64,000 nucleotides of DNA from Heyndrickxia acidicola (GTDB taxonomy: Bacteria > Bacillota > Bacilli > Bacillales > Bacillaceae_C): positions 2,895,792 to 2,959,791 of the forward strand of contig NZ_KV440953.1 in assembly GCF_001636425.1 (NCBI RefSeq), written 5' to 3'. The position numbers and the translations under genes were made by a program. The notes below the pieces were generated by a model. That model had not been told where the DNA came from and searched no databases. It saw only the letters and a program-made list of their open reading frames with translations. This document shows, one piece after another, positions 15,214 to 23,545 of the stretch (within the stretch, counting starts at the first letter, position 1; each line of letters starts with the position of its first letter).

Positions 15214-16140
15214 TTATGAACTGACCATTGTTCCTCCATTTACATGAATGACTTGACCCGTTACATAGCTTGAATCCTTCGACGCCAGATAAACATACGC
15301 CGGTGCAAGTTCATATGGCTGCCCTGCTCTTTTCATCGGCACGTCTGAGCCAAACTTGGCAACCTGCTCACTCGAGAAGCTTGAAGGAATTAATGGAGTC
15401 CAAATCGGGCCAGGGGCTACAGCATTTACCCGAATTCCCTTTGTGGCTAAATTCTGCGAAAGGGCACGGGTAAAAGCCACTATGGCACCTTTGGTAGCGG
15501 TATAATCAATCAAGTCTTTTTTCCCTTCATATGCTACGACCGAGGCAGTATTTATGATAGCGCTCCCGCTCTTCATATATTGAAGTGCCGCTTTGGTCAT
15601 ATAAAAAAAACTGTATACATTGGTTTTAAAGGTTCTGTCCCATTGCTCACTGCTGATATTGAGCAAGCTGTCTTGAACATACTGGACACCATTATTATTC
15701 ACAAGGATATCAATATGTCCAAATGCATTGATGGTTTGCCTTATAACATCCTTGCAGTGATTTTCTTCGGTCAGATCGCCTGCAATGAGAAGGCAATGGC
15801 GCCCGAGCTCTTCTATACGTTTTTTTGTCCGATGTGCATCTTCATCTTCATAATGATAATAGTATGCAATAACAACATCTGCGCCTTCTTTCGCAAAGGC
15901 AATCGCTGTAGCAGCCCCGATTCCGCTGTCGCCGCCCGTAATAATCGCCACCTTGCCTTTCAGCTTTGCGCTCCCCTTATAATGGGCAGATTCCACAAGA
16001 GGGCGCGGATTCATCAGCCCTTCTATACCTGGCTGCTGATTTTGATGCTGCGGAGGAAAGCTTTGTGGATTGCGATACGAAACTGGTTGAGACGGCGGCA
16101 TGGGATAAGGCGGATATGGATAGGTCCAATACACTTTCAT
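15214..16140 (-). CDS. SDR-family oxidoreductase with proline-rich N-terminus
   Basis: About 308 residues. The first 55 are unusual, with Pro/Tyr/Gln-rich sequence (YPYPPYPMPPSQP, PPQHQNQQPG), followed by a classical short-chain dehydrogenase. That domain has TGGDSGIG for cofactor, NNNG, the catalytic Ser in NTASVVAYEG and the Tyr-x-x-x-Lys in YTATKGA. It resembles the general-stress/spore-type SDRs YhxC and YhdF of Bacillus. GAGGTGAT overlaps the ATG at 16140 and the GTG at 16143; GTG 16134 has better spacing, so the true start may be there. Substrate unknown. Confidence 0.87.
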   Translation of the reverse strand: MKVYWTYPYPPYPMPPSQPVSYRNPQSFPPQHQNQQPGIEGLMNPRPLVESAHYKGSAKLKGKVAIITGGDSGIGAATAIAFAKEGADVVIAYYYHYEDEDAHRTKKRIEELGRHCLLIAGDLTEENHCKDVIRQTINAFGHIDILVNNNGVQYVQDSLLNISSEQWDRTFKTNVYSFFYMTKAALQYMKSGSAIINTASVVAYEGKKDLIDYTATKGAIVAFTRALSQNLATKGIRVNAVAPGPIWTPLIPSSFSSEQVAKFGSDVPMKRAGQPYELAPAYVYLASKDSSYVTGQVIHVNGGTMVSS

Positions 16141-16433
16141 CACCTCAAAACTAGGCTTTTACCCCAGTATATTCATAATGGGTGAAACGGTGATGAGATA
16201 TTCAGTGGCAATAAGCAGCGTTTAAAGGTTGTCTTTATAGCTTAATGTTTATCGACCCAATGATAATCGGATCGTATACTCACGATTCCTTTGAAAAAAG
16301 GGAGACACATCCAACGAAAATTTTCCGTCCCCCCTAAAAGTGAACACCTGGAGCGGAAATAACAGTCCGGGTGAACAAAACTTTTTTTACCATGCCGGCT
16401 GTTTAATTGCACAGTATGGACTGCCATTCCTCT
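16141..16433. other. Intergenic stretch, no gene seen
   Basis: Neither strand has a frame with a ribosome site. It presumably contains the promoter of the SDR gene. Confidence 0.4.
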
Positions 16434-16913
16434 TTAAAGCTGATGCTCTGCTTTTATTTTTGCTAACAATGCCTCGCACCCTGCTAAGACCATTTCATAT
16501 ACTTCTTGAAAATTTCCAGTGTAATAAGGATCCGGTACATCCGTACTGCCATTTGCATGGTACTTTTCAACAAGCTCAAGCAATCTAAACACCCTTTTGT
16601 CAGACTGCTTTTTACCTAATGATAGAATGTTTCGGATATTTTCCTGATCCATCCCGACAATATAATCGTACTCCTCCAGATCACGCGGAACAATCTGGCG
16701 GGCACGCAGCTGGCTTGAATCAATATTATTTTCTTTTAAAATGGCAGCAGTTCCATGATGCGGCGGCTTTCCAACATGCCATCTGCCCGTACCAGCCGAA
16801 TCAATCTCAATTTGATGCTCGAGCCTTTCCTTTACCACCAAGTCCCTAAACACAGCCTCTGCCATTGGCGAGCGGCATATATTCCCTAAGCAAACAAAAA
16901 GTACTTTTACCAT
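16434..16913 (-). CDS. Low-molecular-weight protein-tyrosine phosphatase (YfkJ-like)
   Basis: A 159-residue enzyme with the C-x5-R-S phosphate loop at the N-terminus (VCLGNICRSPMAE; C8, R14) and the general acid Asp in DPYYTG (about D128). The family removes phosphate from tyrosine, and in some cases arginine, of proteins. B. subtilis YfkJ and YwlE are relatives; the length and DPYYTG fit YfkJ better. AAAGGAG lies before ATG 16913. It is a single gene divergent from bioY. Confidence 0.88.
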   Translation of the reverse strand: MVKVLFVCLGNICRSPMAEAVFRDLVVKERLEHQIEIDSAGTGRWHVGKPPHHGTAAILKENNIDSSQLRARQIVPRDLEEYDYIVGMDQENIRNILSLGKKQSDKRVFRLLELVEKYHANGSTDVPDPYYTGNFQEVYEMVLAGCEALLAKIKAEHQL

Positions 16914-16973
16914 GAAAATCTTCTCCTTTGTAAAGCCAATTCCTTTCTATTATACCTTAAACGAATCGTTTAT

Positions 16974-17003
16974 TTGTTAACCATAAAAATAAACTGGTTG
17001 ACA
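16974..17003 (+). promoter_or_regulatory. BirA (biotin) operator overlapping the bioY promoter
   Basis: TTGTTAACC (16974-16982) and GGTTGACA (16996-17003) are the two inverted half-sites of the Gram-positive biotin operator. The right half contains TTGACA, which with TATTCT 18 bases later makes a plausible promoter, so bound BirA-biotinyl-AMP would block transcription of bioY-bioB. Confidence 0.85.
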
Positions 17004-17065
17004 TATTTTTCTCCCTTCTATTATTCTTTTACTATAAAGAATTACATAACGAAGGGATGAAAAAA

Positions 17066-17653
17066 ATGAAGAAAAGCAAGTTTCGTGCATTGGATATTAC
17101 CTATGTAGGGATGTTTGCCGCTTTAATGATGATTGGAGCAAATATTACTTCTCTTGTTCCATTTATGACAGTAGGGGGCGTTCCTATCACACTTCAAACT
17201 TTCTTTGCTATTTTAGCAGGGGCAGCTATAGGAAGCCGTCTGGGCGCACTTTCTATGATTGTTTATACAATTGTCGGGATAATTGGAGCCCCTGTTTTTG
17301 CACAGTTCTATGGCGGTCCTGGTATTATCATTCAACCTACTTTCGGCTTTGTCCTATCGTATATTCTTACAGCCTATGCAGTGGGCAAAATAGTGGAAAG
17401 AAAACAGTCTCTTTCTGCCTATATAACTGCAGCATTGACAGGAATGGTCATTAACTACGTTTTTGGAACCAATTGGATGTACGCAGCCTATAAGCTTTGG
17501 TCCAGTGCCCCTCAAGGATTTACTTATAAAATGGCATGGGCCTGGATGGTTGTGCCTTTGCCAAAGGATATCATCTTATCCGTTTTTGCCGGTATTCTTG
17601 CACACAGGCTTCATAAAAGTGTCCGCATAAAGAAGAGCATTTTTCAGCATTAA
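17066..17653 (+). CDS. bioY: BioY biotin transporter S component
   Basis: A 195-residue membrane protein with about six spans. It carries the BioY segments GVPITLQTFFAILAGAAIGSR and GGPGIIIQPTFGFVLSY. BioY binds biotin in the membrane and works with the shared ECF energy-coupling module, whose genes are not in this window. It is immediately followed by bioB and preceded by a BirA operator, which confirms the role. The SD-like GAAGGG is better spaced for ATG 17066 than for ATG 17057. Confidence 0.93.
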   Translation: MKKSKFRALDITYVGMFAALMMIGANITSLVPFMTVGGVPITLQTFFAILAGAAIGSRLGALSMIVYTIVGIIGAPVFAQFYGGPGIIIQPTFGFVLSYILTAYAVGKIVERKQSLSAYITAALTGMVINYVFGTNWMYAAYKLWSSAPQGFTYKMAWAWMVVPLPKDIILSVFAGILAHRLHKSVRIKKSIFQH

Positions 17654-17677
17654 TGAGAAATCGAAAGGGGAATGGGG

Positions 17678-18676
17678 ATGGATTGGAAGCATTTAGGGCG
17701 TCAAGTATTGGATGGGCATGAACTTACAGATAAAGAAGCTAAGGCCGTTTTGAATTGTCCCGATGAAGAATTGCTGGATCTTCTGTCAGGAGCCTACCAG
17801 GTTCGGAAGCATTATTATGGCAACAAAGTAAAACTCAACATGATTATCAATACCAAATCAGGCCTATGTCCGGAGAACTGCGGATATTGCGCACAGTCCA
17901 TTGTTTCAACGGCACCCATTCAAAAATATTCAATGGTGAACAAACAGTCCATTCTCGAAGGGGCCAAGCGAGCCAATGAGCTTCATGCAGGAACCTACTG
18001 CATTGTGGCAAGCGGCAGAGGTCCAACGAATCGGGAGCTTGACCATATTGTTTCTGCAGTTAAAGACATTAAATCCGAATATCCGCTCACAATCTGTGCC
18101 TGTCTTGGAATTCTAAAGCCAGACCAGGCACAAAAGCTCAAGGAGGCGGGTATAGACCGTTACAATCACAACCTGAATACATCAGAATCTCATCATGACT
18201 GCATTACAACATCCCATACCTATCAGGATCGCGTCAATACAGTTCAAACAGTAAAGAGCGCTGGAATTTCCCCTTGCTCCGGCGTCATTATCGGAATGAA
18301 GGAATCCAGGGAAGATGTTATTGATATGGCAAGGAGCCTGCGGATTTTAGATGCAGATTCCATCCCAGTCAATTTTCTTCATGCTGTAGACGGGACACCG
18401 CTTGAAGGTGTTCATGAGCTGGATCCGCGATATTGTTTAAAGGTATTATGCCTTTTCCGTTTTATCAATCCTTCAAAGGAAATCCGTATTTCCGGCGGAA
18501 GGGAAGTTAATCTTCGAAGCCTGCAGCCCTTAGGACTGTATCCGGCTAATTCTATTTTTATAGGGGATTACCTTACAACGGATGGCCAGGAAACAACGGC
18601 TGACCATAAAATGCTTGAAGATCTTGGGTTTGAAATTGATACCTTACCATTATCAGAAGCACAGGTTTTATCCTGA
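17678..18676 (+). CDS. bioB: Biotin synthase
   Basis: A 332-residue radical-SAM enzyme. The cluster motif CPENCGYC (C64, C68, C71) is present, with YNHNLNTSE and CSGVIIGMKE further on, all typical of BioB. It inserts sulfur into dethiobiotin. It lies 24 bases behind bioY under the same BirA operator, and no other bio gene is present. The local arrangement therefore covers uptake plus the last synthesis step only. AAAGGGG is better placed for ATG 17678 than for ATG 17672. Confidence 0.95.
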   Translation: MDWKHLGRQVLDGHELTDKEAKAVLNCPDEELLDLLSGAYQVRKHYYGNKVKLNMIINTKSGLCPENCGYCAQSIVSTAPIQKYSMVNKQSILEGAKRANELHAGTYCIVASGRGPTNRELDHIVSAVKDIKSEYPLTICACLGILKPDQAQKLKEAGIDRYNHNLNTSESHHDCITTSHTYQDRVNTVQTVKSAGISPCSGVIIGMKESREDVIDMARSLRILDADSIPVNFLHAVDGTPLEGVHELDPRYCLKVLCLFRFINPSKEIRISGGREVNLRSLQPLGLYPANSIFIGDYLTTDGQETTADHKMLEDLGFEIDTLPLSEAQVLS

Positions 18677-18694
18677 GCAAGTATATTTATCATT

Positions 18695-18728
18695 AAAAAA
18701 CAGAAATCACCGTGATTTCTGTTTTTTT
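18695..18728 (+). terminator. Terminator of bioY-bioB
   Basis: AACAGAAATCAC and GTGATTTCTGTT form a tight stem flanked by A and T runs, probably working in both directions. Confidence 0.85.
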
Positions 18729-18752
18729 ACTTCCTATTAAGCCGCTAAGCTC

Positions 18753-19721
18753 CTACTGAACTTCTTTCAGGGCCTTTTGATAAAAAGCATCTATTCTCTT
18801 GACGTATTCAGCAGGTGTTTTTTGATAGGATTTTACATGACCGTCTCCCTTTGTGAGCCATAGGGTAAAATCATCCGGATGCGTTTTGGCCATTTTAACA
18901 CTTTCCGTATATGGAATTGCCCCATCCTTTGTGCTATGGATAAATAATACAGGCCTCGGTACGATTTTATTTAAAACACTTATTGGACTGGCTTCCTTCG
19001 GGTTTAAATCTGTAATACGCGGAATAATGTTCATAATTAATGGTGTGAAAGGAAAGTTCGGCAGGTGAGTCCAAACAGGCAGGTTTTTCTTCAAATAGCT
19101 TTCTAGATCGCTGTATGGACTGTCTGCCACTACAGCAATGACATCCTTGGATTTTGCAGCTGCCAGAAGGGAAGCCGATGCCCCCATTGAAATTCCATAA
19201 AGGCCTATGGGTTGATGATAATGCTGCTTCGTATAGTTTATGGCTCCCAAAAGATCATATTGCTCCTTAGCCCCTACCGTCGTCATGCTTCCGCCGGAGT
19301 TTCCGCTATCACGAAAATCAAACATAACTATACGGTAGCCCTTTTGAAGCATCTGTTTAGCCAAGGGAAAGAAAGGTATATTTTGTTCGTAACGGTTGCC
19401 GCGGTACCCATGGGCAAAAATTAATGTCATGATTGCAGGCTTTTCCGGGTTAAGAACCCAGCCTGAAAGCTTTACGCCGTCTGCAGTGCTTTTAAACTGA
19501 ATATTATTGTAAGCGATTCCATAATTACTGGGGGAAAGCAAAATAGGCTTCCTTGCAGGATGTGTTAAACTGTAGCCAACATAAACAGAAACCCCTACAC
19601 AGGCAGAGATCACCACTAAGACAAAAACGCTCACTGTAATAGCCCAGACCTTCAGCCTGCTTCTCCTTTTCTTACGCTGCAAAGACAGACCGGAGTCAAC
19701 TGGAAGATCCGTTCGTGCCAC
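18753..19721 (-). CDS. Membrane-anchored alpha/beta hydrolase
   Basis: A basic N-terminus is followed by a membrane segment (about residues 25-50) and an extracellular alpha/beta hydrolase domain. The oxyanion segment is HGYRGNRYEQ, the nucleophile elbow GISMGAS, and the last acid and His fall in STKDGAIPY and GDGHVKSY. It resembles YqkD-type hydrolases, whose substrates are unknown. GGAGG lies 7 bases before GTG 19721 but only 1 base before ATG 19727, hence the chosen start. It is a single gene, convergent with bioB. Confidence 0.83.
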   Translation of the reverse strand: MARTDLPVDSGLSLQRKKRRSRLKVWAITVSVFVLVVISACVGVSVYVGYSLTHPARKPILLSPSNYGIAYNNIQFKSTADGVKLSGWVLNPEKPAIMTLIFAHGYRGNRYEQNIPFFPLAKQMLQKGYRIVMFDFRDSGNSGGSMTTVGAKEQYDLLGAINYTKQHYHQPIGLYGISMGASASLLAAAKSKDVIAVVADSPYSDLESYLKKNLPVWTHLPNFPFTPLIMNIIPRITDLNPKEASPISVLNKIVPRPVLFIHSTKDGAIPYTESVKMAKTHPDDFTLWLTKGDGHVKSYQKTPAEYVKRIDAFYQKALKEVQ

Positions 19722-19766
19722 ACCCATTCCTCCTCTTGTACACTCTATTCAATTTACTTTTATTCA

Positions 19767-19805
19767 TTAAAGCACTAAGGGGGTCTGACCCCTCAATCGC
19801 TTTAA
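19767..19805. repeat. GGGGTCTGACCCC palindrome, third copy
   Basis: The core is preceded by TTAAAGC and followed by GCTTTAA, so the outer arms also pair. It lies between the hydrolase and methionine aminopeptidase genes. Confidence 0.75.
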
Positions 19806-19822
19806 TGTGTTAAAGTATGTGC

Positions 19823-20578
19823 TTATTCTTGCGCTGATAACGTCAAGATAATTGGTTTACCTTTTGTCACGACAACGGTATGCTCAACTTGTGCAACAAG
19901 GCTTCCATCTGGGGTTTTGAATGTCCATCCGTCTTCCATCTCGATGACTTCTTCAGCTCCCATGGAAATAAAGGGTTCGAAGGCAATAACCATTCCATCT
20001 TTCAAAAGGTCATTATCCCATGGCTCATGGTAATTTAGGATGTAATCAGGTTTTTCATGAAGAGCCCTGCCAACACCATGGCCTGTTAGATTCATAATGA
20101 CTGTGTAACCGCTTCGCTCTGCTTCTTTCATGACCGCTTTGCCAATCTGATTTTGCTTCGTACCCGCTTTAATTTTCTCCAACCCTTTATAAAATGCTCT
20201 TTCTGCACATTCACAAAGCTCCGTTAGTTTAGGATCACCATTCCCTACTACAAAAGATATGCCTGTATCTGCGTAATATCCATCAAGAGAGCCGGAAACA
20301 TCAACATTTACAAGGTCGCCTTCCTGCAAAACTCTTTCGCCTGGTATGCCATGTGCTACCTCATCATTTACACTGATACACGTATAGCCCGGAAAATCGT
20401 ATTCTCCTTTAGGACCTGATATAGCTCCATTCTCTTTAAAGCGTTTCCCTGCTATTTCATCAAGCTGCTTTGTTGTCACACCCGGCTTTGCGTTTTCCTT
20501 TAATTCATCTCGAATGGCTGCTACTAACTGGCCAATTCGCTTTAAACCTTCTAAATCCTGCTCATTTTTGATAATCAT
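19823..20578 (-). CDS. Type I methionine aminopeptidase (YflG/MapB-like)
   Basis: A 251-residue enzyme of the size and sequence style of B. subtilis YflG. The five metal ligands are visible in VNVDVSG, YYADTG, LTGHGVGR, AFEPF and QVEHTVV. It removes the initiator methionine from new proteins. Bacillus usually also has an essential map in the ribosomal cluster, so this is the second copy. AAGGAAAG precedes ATG 20578. It is transcribed alone, divergently from the NlpC/P60 gene. Confidence 0.9.
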   Translation of the reverse strand: MIIKNEQDLEGLKRIGQLVAAIRDELKENAKPGVTTKQLDEIAGKRFKENGAISGPKGEYDFPGYTCISVNDEVAHGIPGERVLQEGDLVNVDVSGSLDGYYADTGISFVVGNGDPKLTELCECAERAFYKGLEKIKAGTKQNQIGKAVMKEAERSGYTVIMNLTGHGVGRALHEKPDYILNYHEPWDNDLLKDGMVIAFEPFISMGAEEVIEMEDGWTFKTPDGSLVAQVEHTVVVTKGKPIILTLSAQE

Positions 20579-20690
20579 TTTATCTTTCCTTTCCTTCCTA
20601 AAAACCTAATGCCTCTATTATATAAGAAAGCAGGCCATGTTACCAAAAAGACTAACCGTCATCCGTTTTTTACCATTTTAACACCCCAAA

Positions 20691-20764
20691 TGTAATAGTA
20701 ATGTAATAATTCTTAAAATAATTGTAACTAAAATTTCGACAATTTCATGCTAAAGTAATATTAT
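20691..20764 (+). promoter_or_regulatory. WalR box and SigA promoter of the NlpC/P60 gene
   Basis: TGTAAT-N5-TGTAAT (20691-20707) exactly fits the WalR (YycF) consensus of two TGTWAH hexamers 5 bases apart. A promoter TCGACA-17-TATTAT (20736-20764) follows 28 bases later, the right place for activation. Confidence 0.65.
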
Positions 20765-20793
20765 AGTACATAAATCGACTGAGGTGACATTTG

Positions 20794-21237
20794 GTGAAGC
20801 GCTTTCTCCCTATATTTTTAGCACTTTTTGTAGGAATTGGTCTTTTTATTCCTACACAGGAATCACATGCAGCATATTCTCCTAATAATGTTATAAAGAT
20901 TGCAAAGTCATACATAGGGACACCTTACAGATGGGGCGGCGTTTCACCAAGTGGATTTGATTGTTCAGGATTTGTCTATTACTCTCATAAAAAAGCAGGA
21001 ATAAATTTGCCAAGATCAGCTTCTCAAATGTTTAGAACAGGCAAACCTGTATCCAAGTCAAGCTTAAAACCAGGAGATCTTATCTTCTTCCATACATATA
21101 ATCAGGGTGCTTCCCATGTCGCCATATACATAGGAAATGGCCAATTTATTCATTCAGAGGATGACAAAGGCGTTTCCATCGCCAGTTTTGCTAATTGCTA
21201 CTGGAACTCCAGATATTTAGGCGCAAGAAGGATTTAA
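20794..21237 (+). CDS. Secreted NlpC/P60 endopeptidase
   Basis: A 147-residue protein with a signal peptide (about 1-27, cleavage near SHA-A) and a single NlpC/P60 domain. The catalytic Cys is in FDCSGFVYY (C58), with His in ASHVAIYIG (H109) and a third polar residue near FIHSE (H121). Such enzymes cut gamma-D-Glu-diaminopimelate bonds in wall peptides. Unlike LytE it has no LysM repeats. GAGG lies 6 bases before TTG 20791 and 9 before GTG 20794; both are possible starts. An upstream WalR box places it with wall-growth hydrolases. Confidence 0.87.
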   Translation: MKRFLPIFLALFVGIGLFIPTQESHAAYSPNNVIKIAKSYIGTPYRWGGVSPSGFDCSGFVYYSHKKAGINLPRSASQMFRTGKPVSKSSLKPGDLIFFHTYNQGASHVAIYIGNGQFIHSEDDKGVSIASFANCYWNSRYLGARRI

Positions 21238-21265
21238 CATACAGTGCGTTCAGAATGATGATTTC

Positions 21266-21294
21266 AACAGCTTACTCATAAGCTGTTTTTTATT
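21266..21294 (+). terminator. Terminator of the NlpC/P60 gene
   Basis: AACAGCTTA and TAAGCTGTT pair around a 4-base loop and are followed by a T run. Confidence 0.8.
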
Positions 21295-21564
21295 TCTATA
21301 CTAAACTATTGCGAAAAAAACCTGCCTTCAATATAGTCATACCTTCAAGCACTTGCCTTTACGTTCTACCTTTTAAGTAACATTTACCTTCTCTCTCTTT
21401 TAAAATAACGTATCCGCCCAAATTCATTCATCCTAATTCCAAAAGAATTACTGCTTTTTATTAATCCGGGAAAAGAAAATACCATGTGTCCATAAGACCT
21501 GCCCAATGCCATCCAGAGCATAAAATAAAAGGAGAGCATAAAATGCCCCCCCATTTTCTTATGC
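21295..21564. other. Intergenic stretch, no gene seen
   Basis: Low-complexity AT-rich sequence between two convergent genes. I see no frame with a ribosome site and no repeat from the families seen elsewhere. Confidence 0.4.
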
Positions 21565-22530
21565 TTATCTACGATTCAAAAGCTGTTCTAATACTTCCTG
21601 AATTTTCAGTCCCTCCTTAAAGGTTACAAGATTTGCTTTTTCACCTTTAACAGCCTTTACTAATTCACTGATTAAGAGGCTTGATTCATCATTTGGAATA
21701 ATCTCAATCGGCAATCCTGTTTGTTCATAATTGGACTCTTCGAGAAAAGTCCAATTCTTAAAATGAAGGGTTTTTTTATCACCATAAAGCGTTAGCTCGA
21801 AGGTTTCTTTTACTGCAATTCCGCTTAAACCATTTACTAAAAAAGGGATGCCTCCTTCAAGCTCGGCCCTCGCTATGATAGCTGTCTCACAATCCGTCCC
21901 GTTTTCTGGATAATCAATCAACGATTCAACCCTATTCACATTCCCAAATGCGCGAAGGATGACTTCAATAAAATGAGGAGTAACTTCTCTTACAAATCCC
22001 CCTTGCTCTCTCCCGGCAATCCAGGGATTCTGCTGCCAGGTTCTCGGCCATAAAGGGAGCTGCAAGTTAAGCTCAACTCTTTTTATCCTGCCCAACTCAT
22101 TATCTGCAGTCTGCCGAATGAGTTCATCTACTGCACTGCTGTATGCAAGAGGGAAATGGATGCCATGCACAACACCTGTTTTTTCAACTGCAGCTAGCAT
22201 CTCCGCTGCTTCATCATATGTATTTGCCAATGGCTTTTCACAGAGAATATGCTTTCCTGCCGCAGCAGCAGACAACAGCACTTCATGATGAAATTTAGGC
22301 GGAACCGCTATATGGACAAGGTCCACATCAGCGCTTTTCAAAAGCGTATGATAATCTGTATAACCCTCGGCCGTTTGAAGCCTTTGTTTAAACATTTGCA
22401 AACGATCTTGATTCGTATCGCAAATAGCTGTAATCTGTGTTTCAGGATGCTGCTCGAATTTTTGTATGAGACGCTCACCAATAGCTCCCAGCCCTATAAT
22501 TCCGACTTTCATTCTTTTATCGTTTCCCAC
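21565..22530 (-). CDS. Gfo/Idh/MocA-family oxidoreductase
   Basis: A 321-residue NAD(P)-dependent dehydrogenase. The N-terminal Rossmann motif is VGIIGLGAIGERL and the family signature is ILCEKPLANT (about residues 95-105). The C-terminal domain begins with a GIHFPLAYSSAVDEL stretch. Family members oxidise sugars, inositols or related polyols; the substrate is not predictable here. GGGAG lies 10 bases before GTG 22530; the ATG 18 bases later has no ribosome site. It is a lone gene. Confidence 0.87.
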   Translation of the reverse strand: MGNDKRMKVGIIGLGAIGERLIQKFEQHPETQITAICDTNQDRLQMFKQRLQTAEGYTDYHTLLKSADVDLVHIAVPPKFHHEVLLSAAAAGKHILCEKPLANTYDEAAEMLAAVEKTGVVHGIHFPLAYSSAVDELIRQTADNELGRIKRVELNLQLPLWPRTWQQNPWIAGREQGGFVREVTPHFIEVILRAFGNVNRVESLIDYPENGTDCETAIIARAELEGGIPFLVNGLSGIAVKETFELTLYGDKKTLHFKNWTFLEESNYEQTGLPIEIIPNDESSLLISELVKAVKGEKANLVTFKEGLKIQEVLEQLLNRR

Positions 22531-22767
22531 GATGAATTCACTCCCTGCCTATAGAGACAACCTGTAAATTATTGTTTTTTATATAGGAATTTTCCCCTTT
22601 CATGACTAGCTGCCTTCAATTGCTTTGAAAAAAAGAGATAGCTTTATATCAGTAAAGGGATTATTTAATTCATTCAAATCTTATCTCTTGTCTTTCAATT
22701 ATGCAATTGTTTTCTATTTTCAGAATTAAAATCACCTATTATATTTATTGATCAACCAAACATAGCT

Positions 22768-23301
22768 TCATGGAATAAGCAAATGAGAGACATTACCGCG
22801 AAGACGCAATTTACCTCTGCGAAGATGAGTTTTCACCGTTGATAAAGGGAGCTTTGTTCTCTTCGCGATATCCCCTAGCGTGCAGCCATAGAAATAATAA
22901 AGCATGACAGAGTCCCGATATTTTGCAGGTAATTCGTTGATTTTGATCAGCCATTCCTGCCTGTCTTGTTTTTGAATGACAATCCCTTCTGTTTCTTGAA
23001 AATTCCCTTCTCTATTTAACCATTCATTCTCAATTTTATATTGATACTGTTGCTTAATCTTTTCTTTCTTCCATTCATCCCGGCATTTATTTAATGCTAT
23101 TTTGTAAATCCAATTTTTAAAGGAGCCCTTATGTTCAAAATGTTTAAAAGCCATATAAGCTGACAGCAAGGTATCCTGGTATAAATCCTCCGCCAGCTCC
23201 CTGTTTTTTACTATTGAATAAATATAATGAAGAAGTGCTTTTCTATGAAGTATAATATATTCTTCAAAATCATGAACTTGCATAGACTCAGCTTGTTCCA
23301 T
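22768..23301 (-). CDS. ECF-type RNA polymerase sigma factor without an adjacent anti-sigma gene
   Basis: A 177-residue protein with sigma region 2 (LHYIYSIVKNRELAEDLYQD) and region 4 (YYFYGCTLGDIAKRTKL, then STVKTHLRRGK), the minimal ECF layout. It directs RNA polymerase to a stress or envelope regulon. ECF factors are normally co-transcribed with a membrane anti-sigma factor; here the next gene on the same strand is an oxidoreductase 237 bases away. Either control is through another route or the partner is elsewhere. GGGAGG precedes ATG 23301. Confidence 0.88.
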   Translation of the reverse strand: MEQAESMQVHDFEEYIILHRKALLHYIYSIVKNRELAEDLYQDTLLSAYMAFKHFEHKGSFKNWIYKIALNKCRDEWKKEKIKQQYQYKIENEWLNREGNFQETEGIVIQKQDRQEWLIKINELPAKYRDSVMLYYFYGCTLGDIAKRTKLPLSTVKTHLRRGKLRLRGNVSHLLIP

Positions 23302-23545
23302 ACTTTTCCTCCCGCATAGAAAACTGAGTCCATTATAGAGGATTAGTTTTAAATTACATGAAGTTCCATCTTAAATTTGCCTTAAATTTCTATTAAAATA
23401 TCTTTAATCATACTGGTTACAGTAAGACATTTCCCCTTATCACTTCAAATAGAGTGTCTTTCCCGAAATATCCACTTCATTCCTTAGACTTTCTAATATA
23501 TAATTTCAGTATATTGTTTTAGAAAACGGAAAGGTGAATGAATAA

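Noticed and set aside
15580-16185. Plus-strand 201-residue frame
   Set aside because: It is antisense to the SDR gene, with composition typical of a shadow frame.
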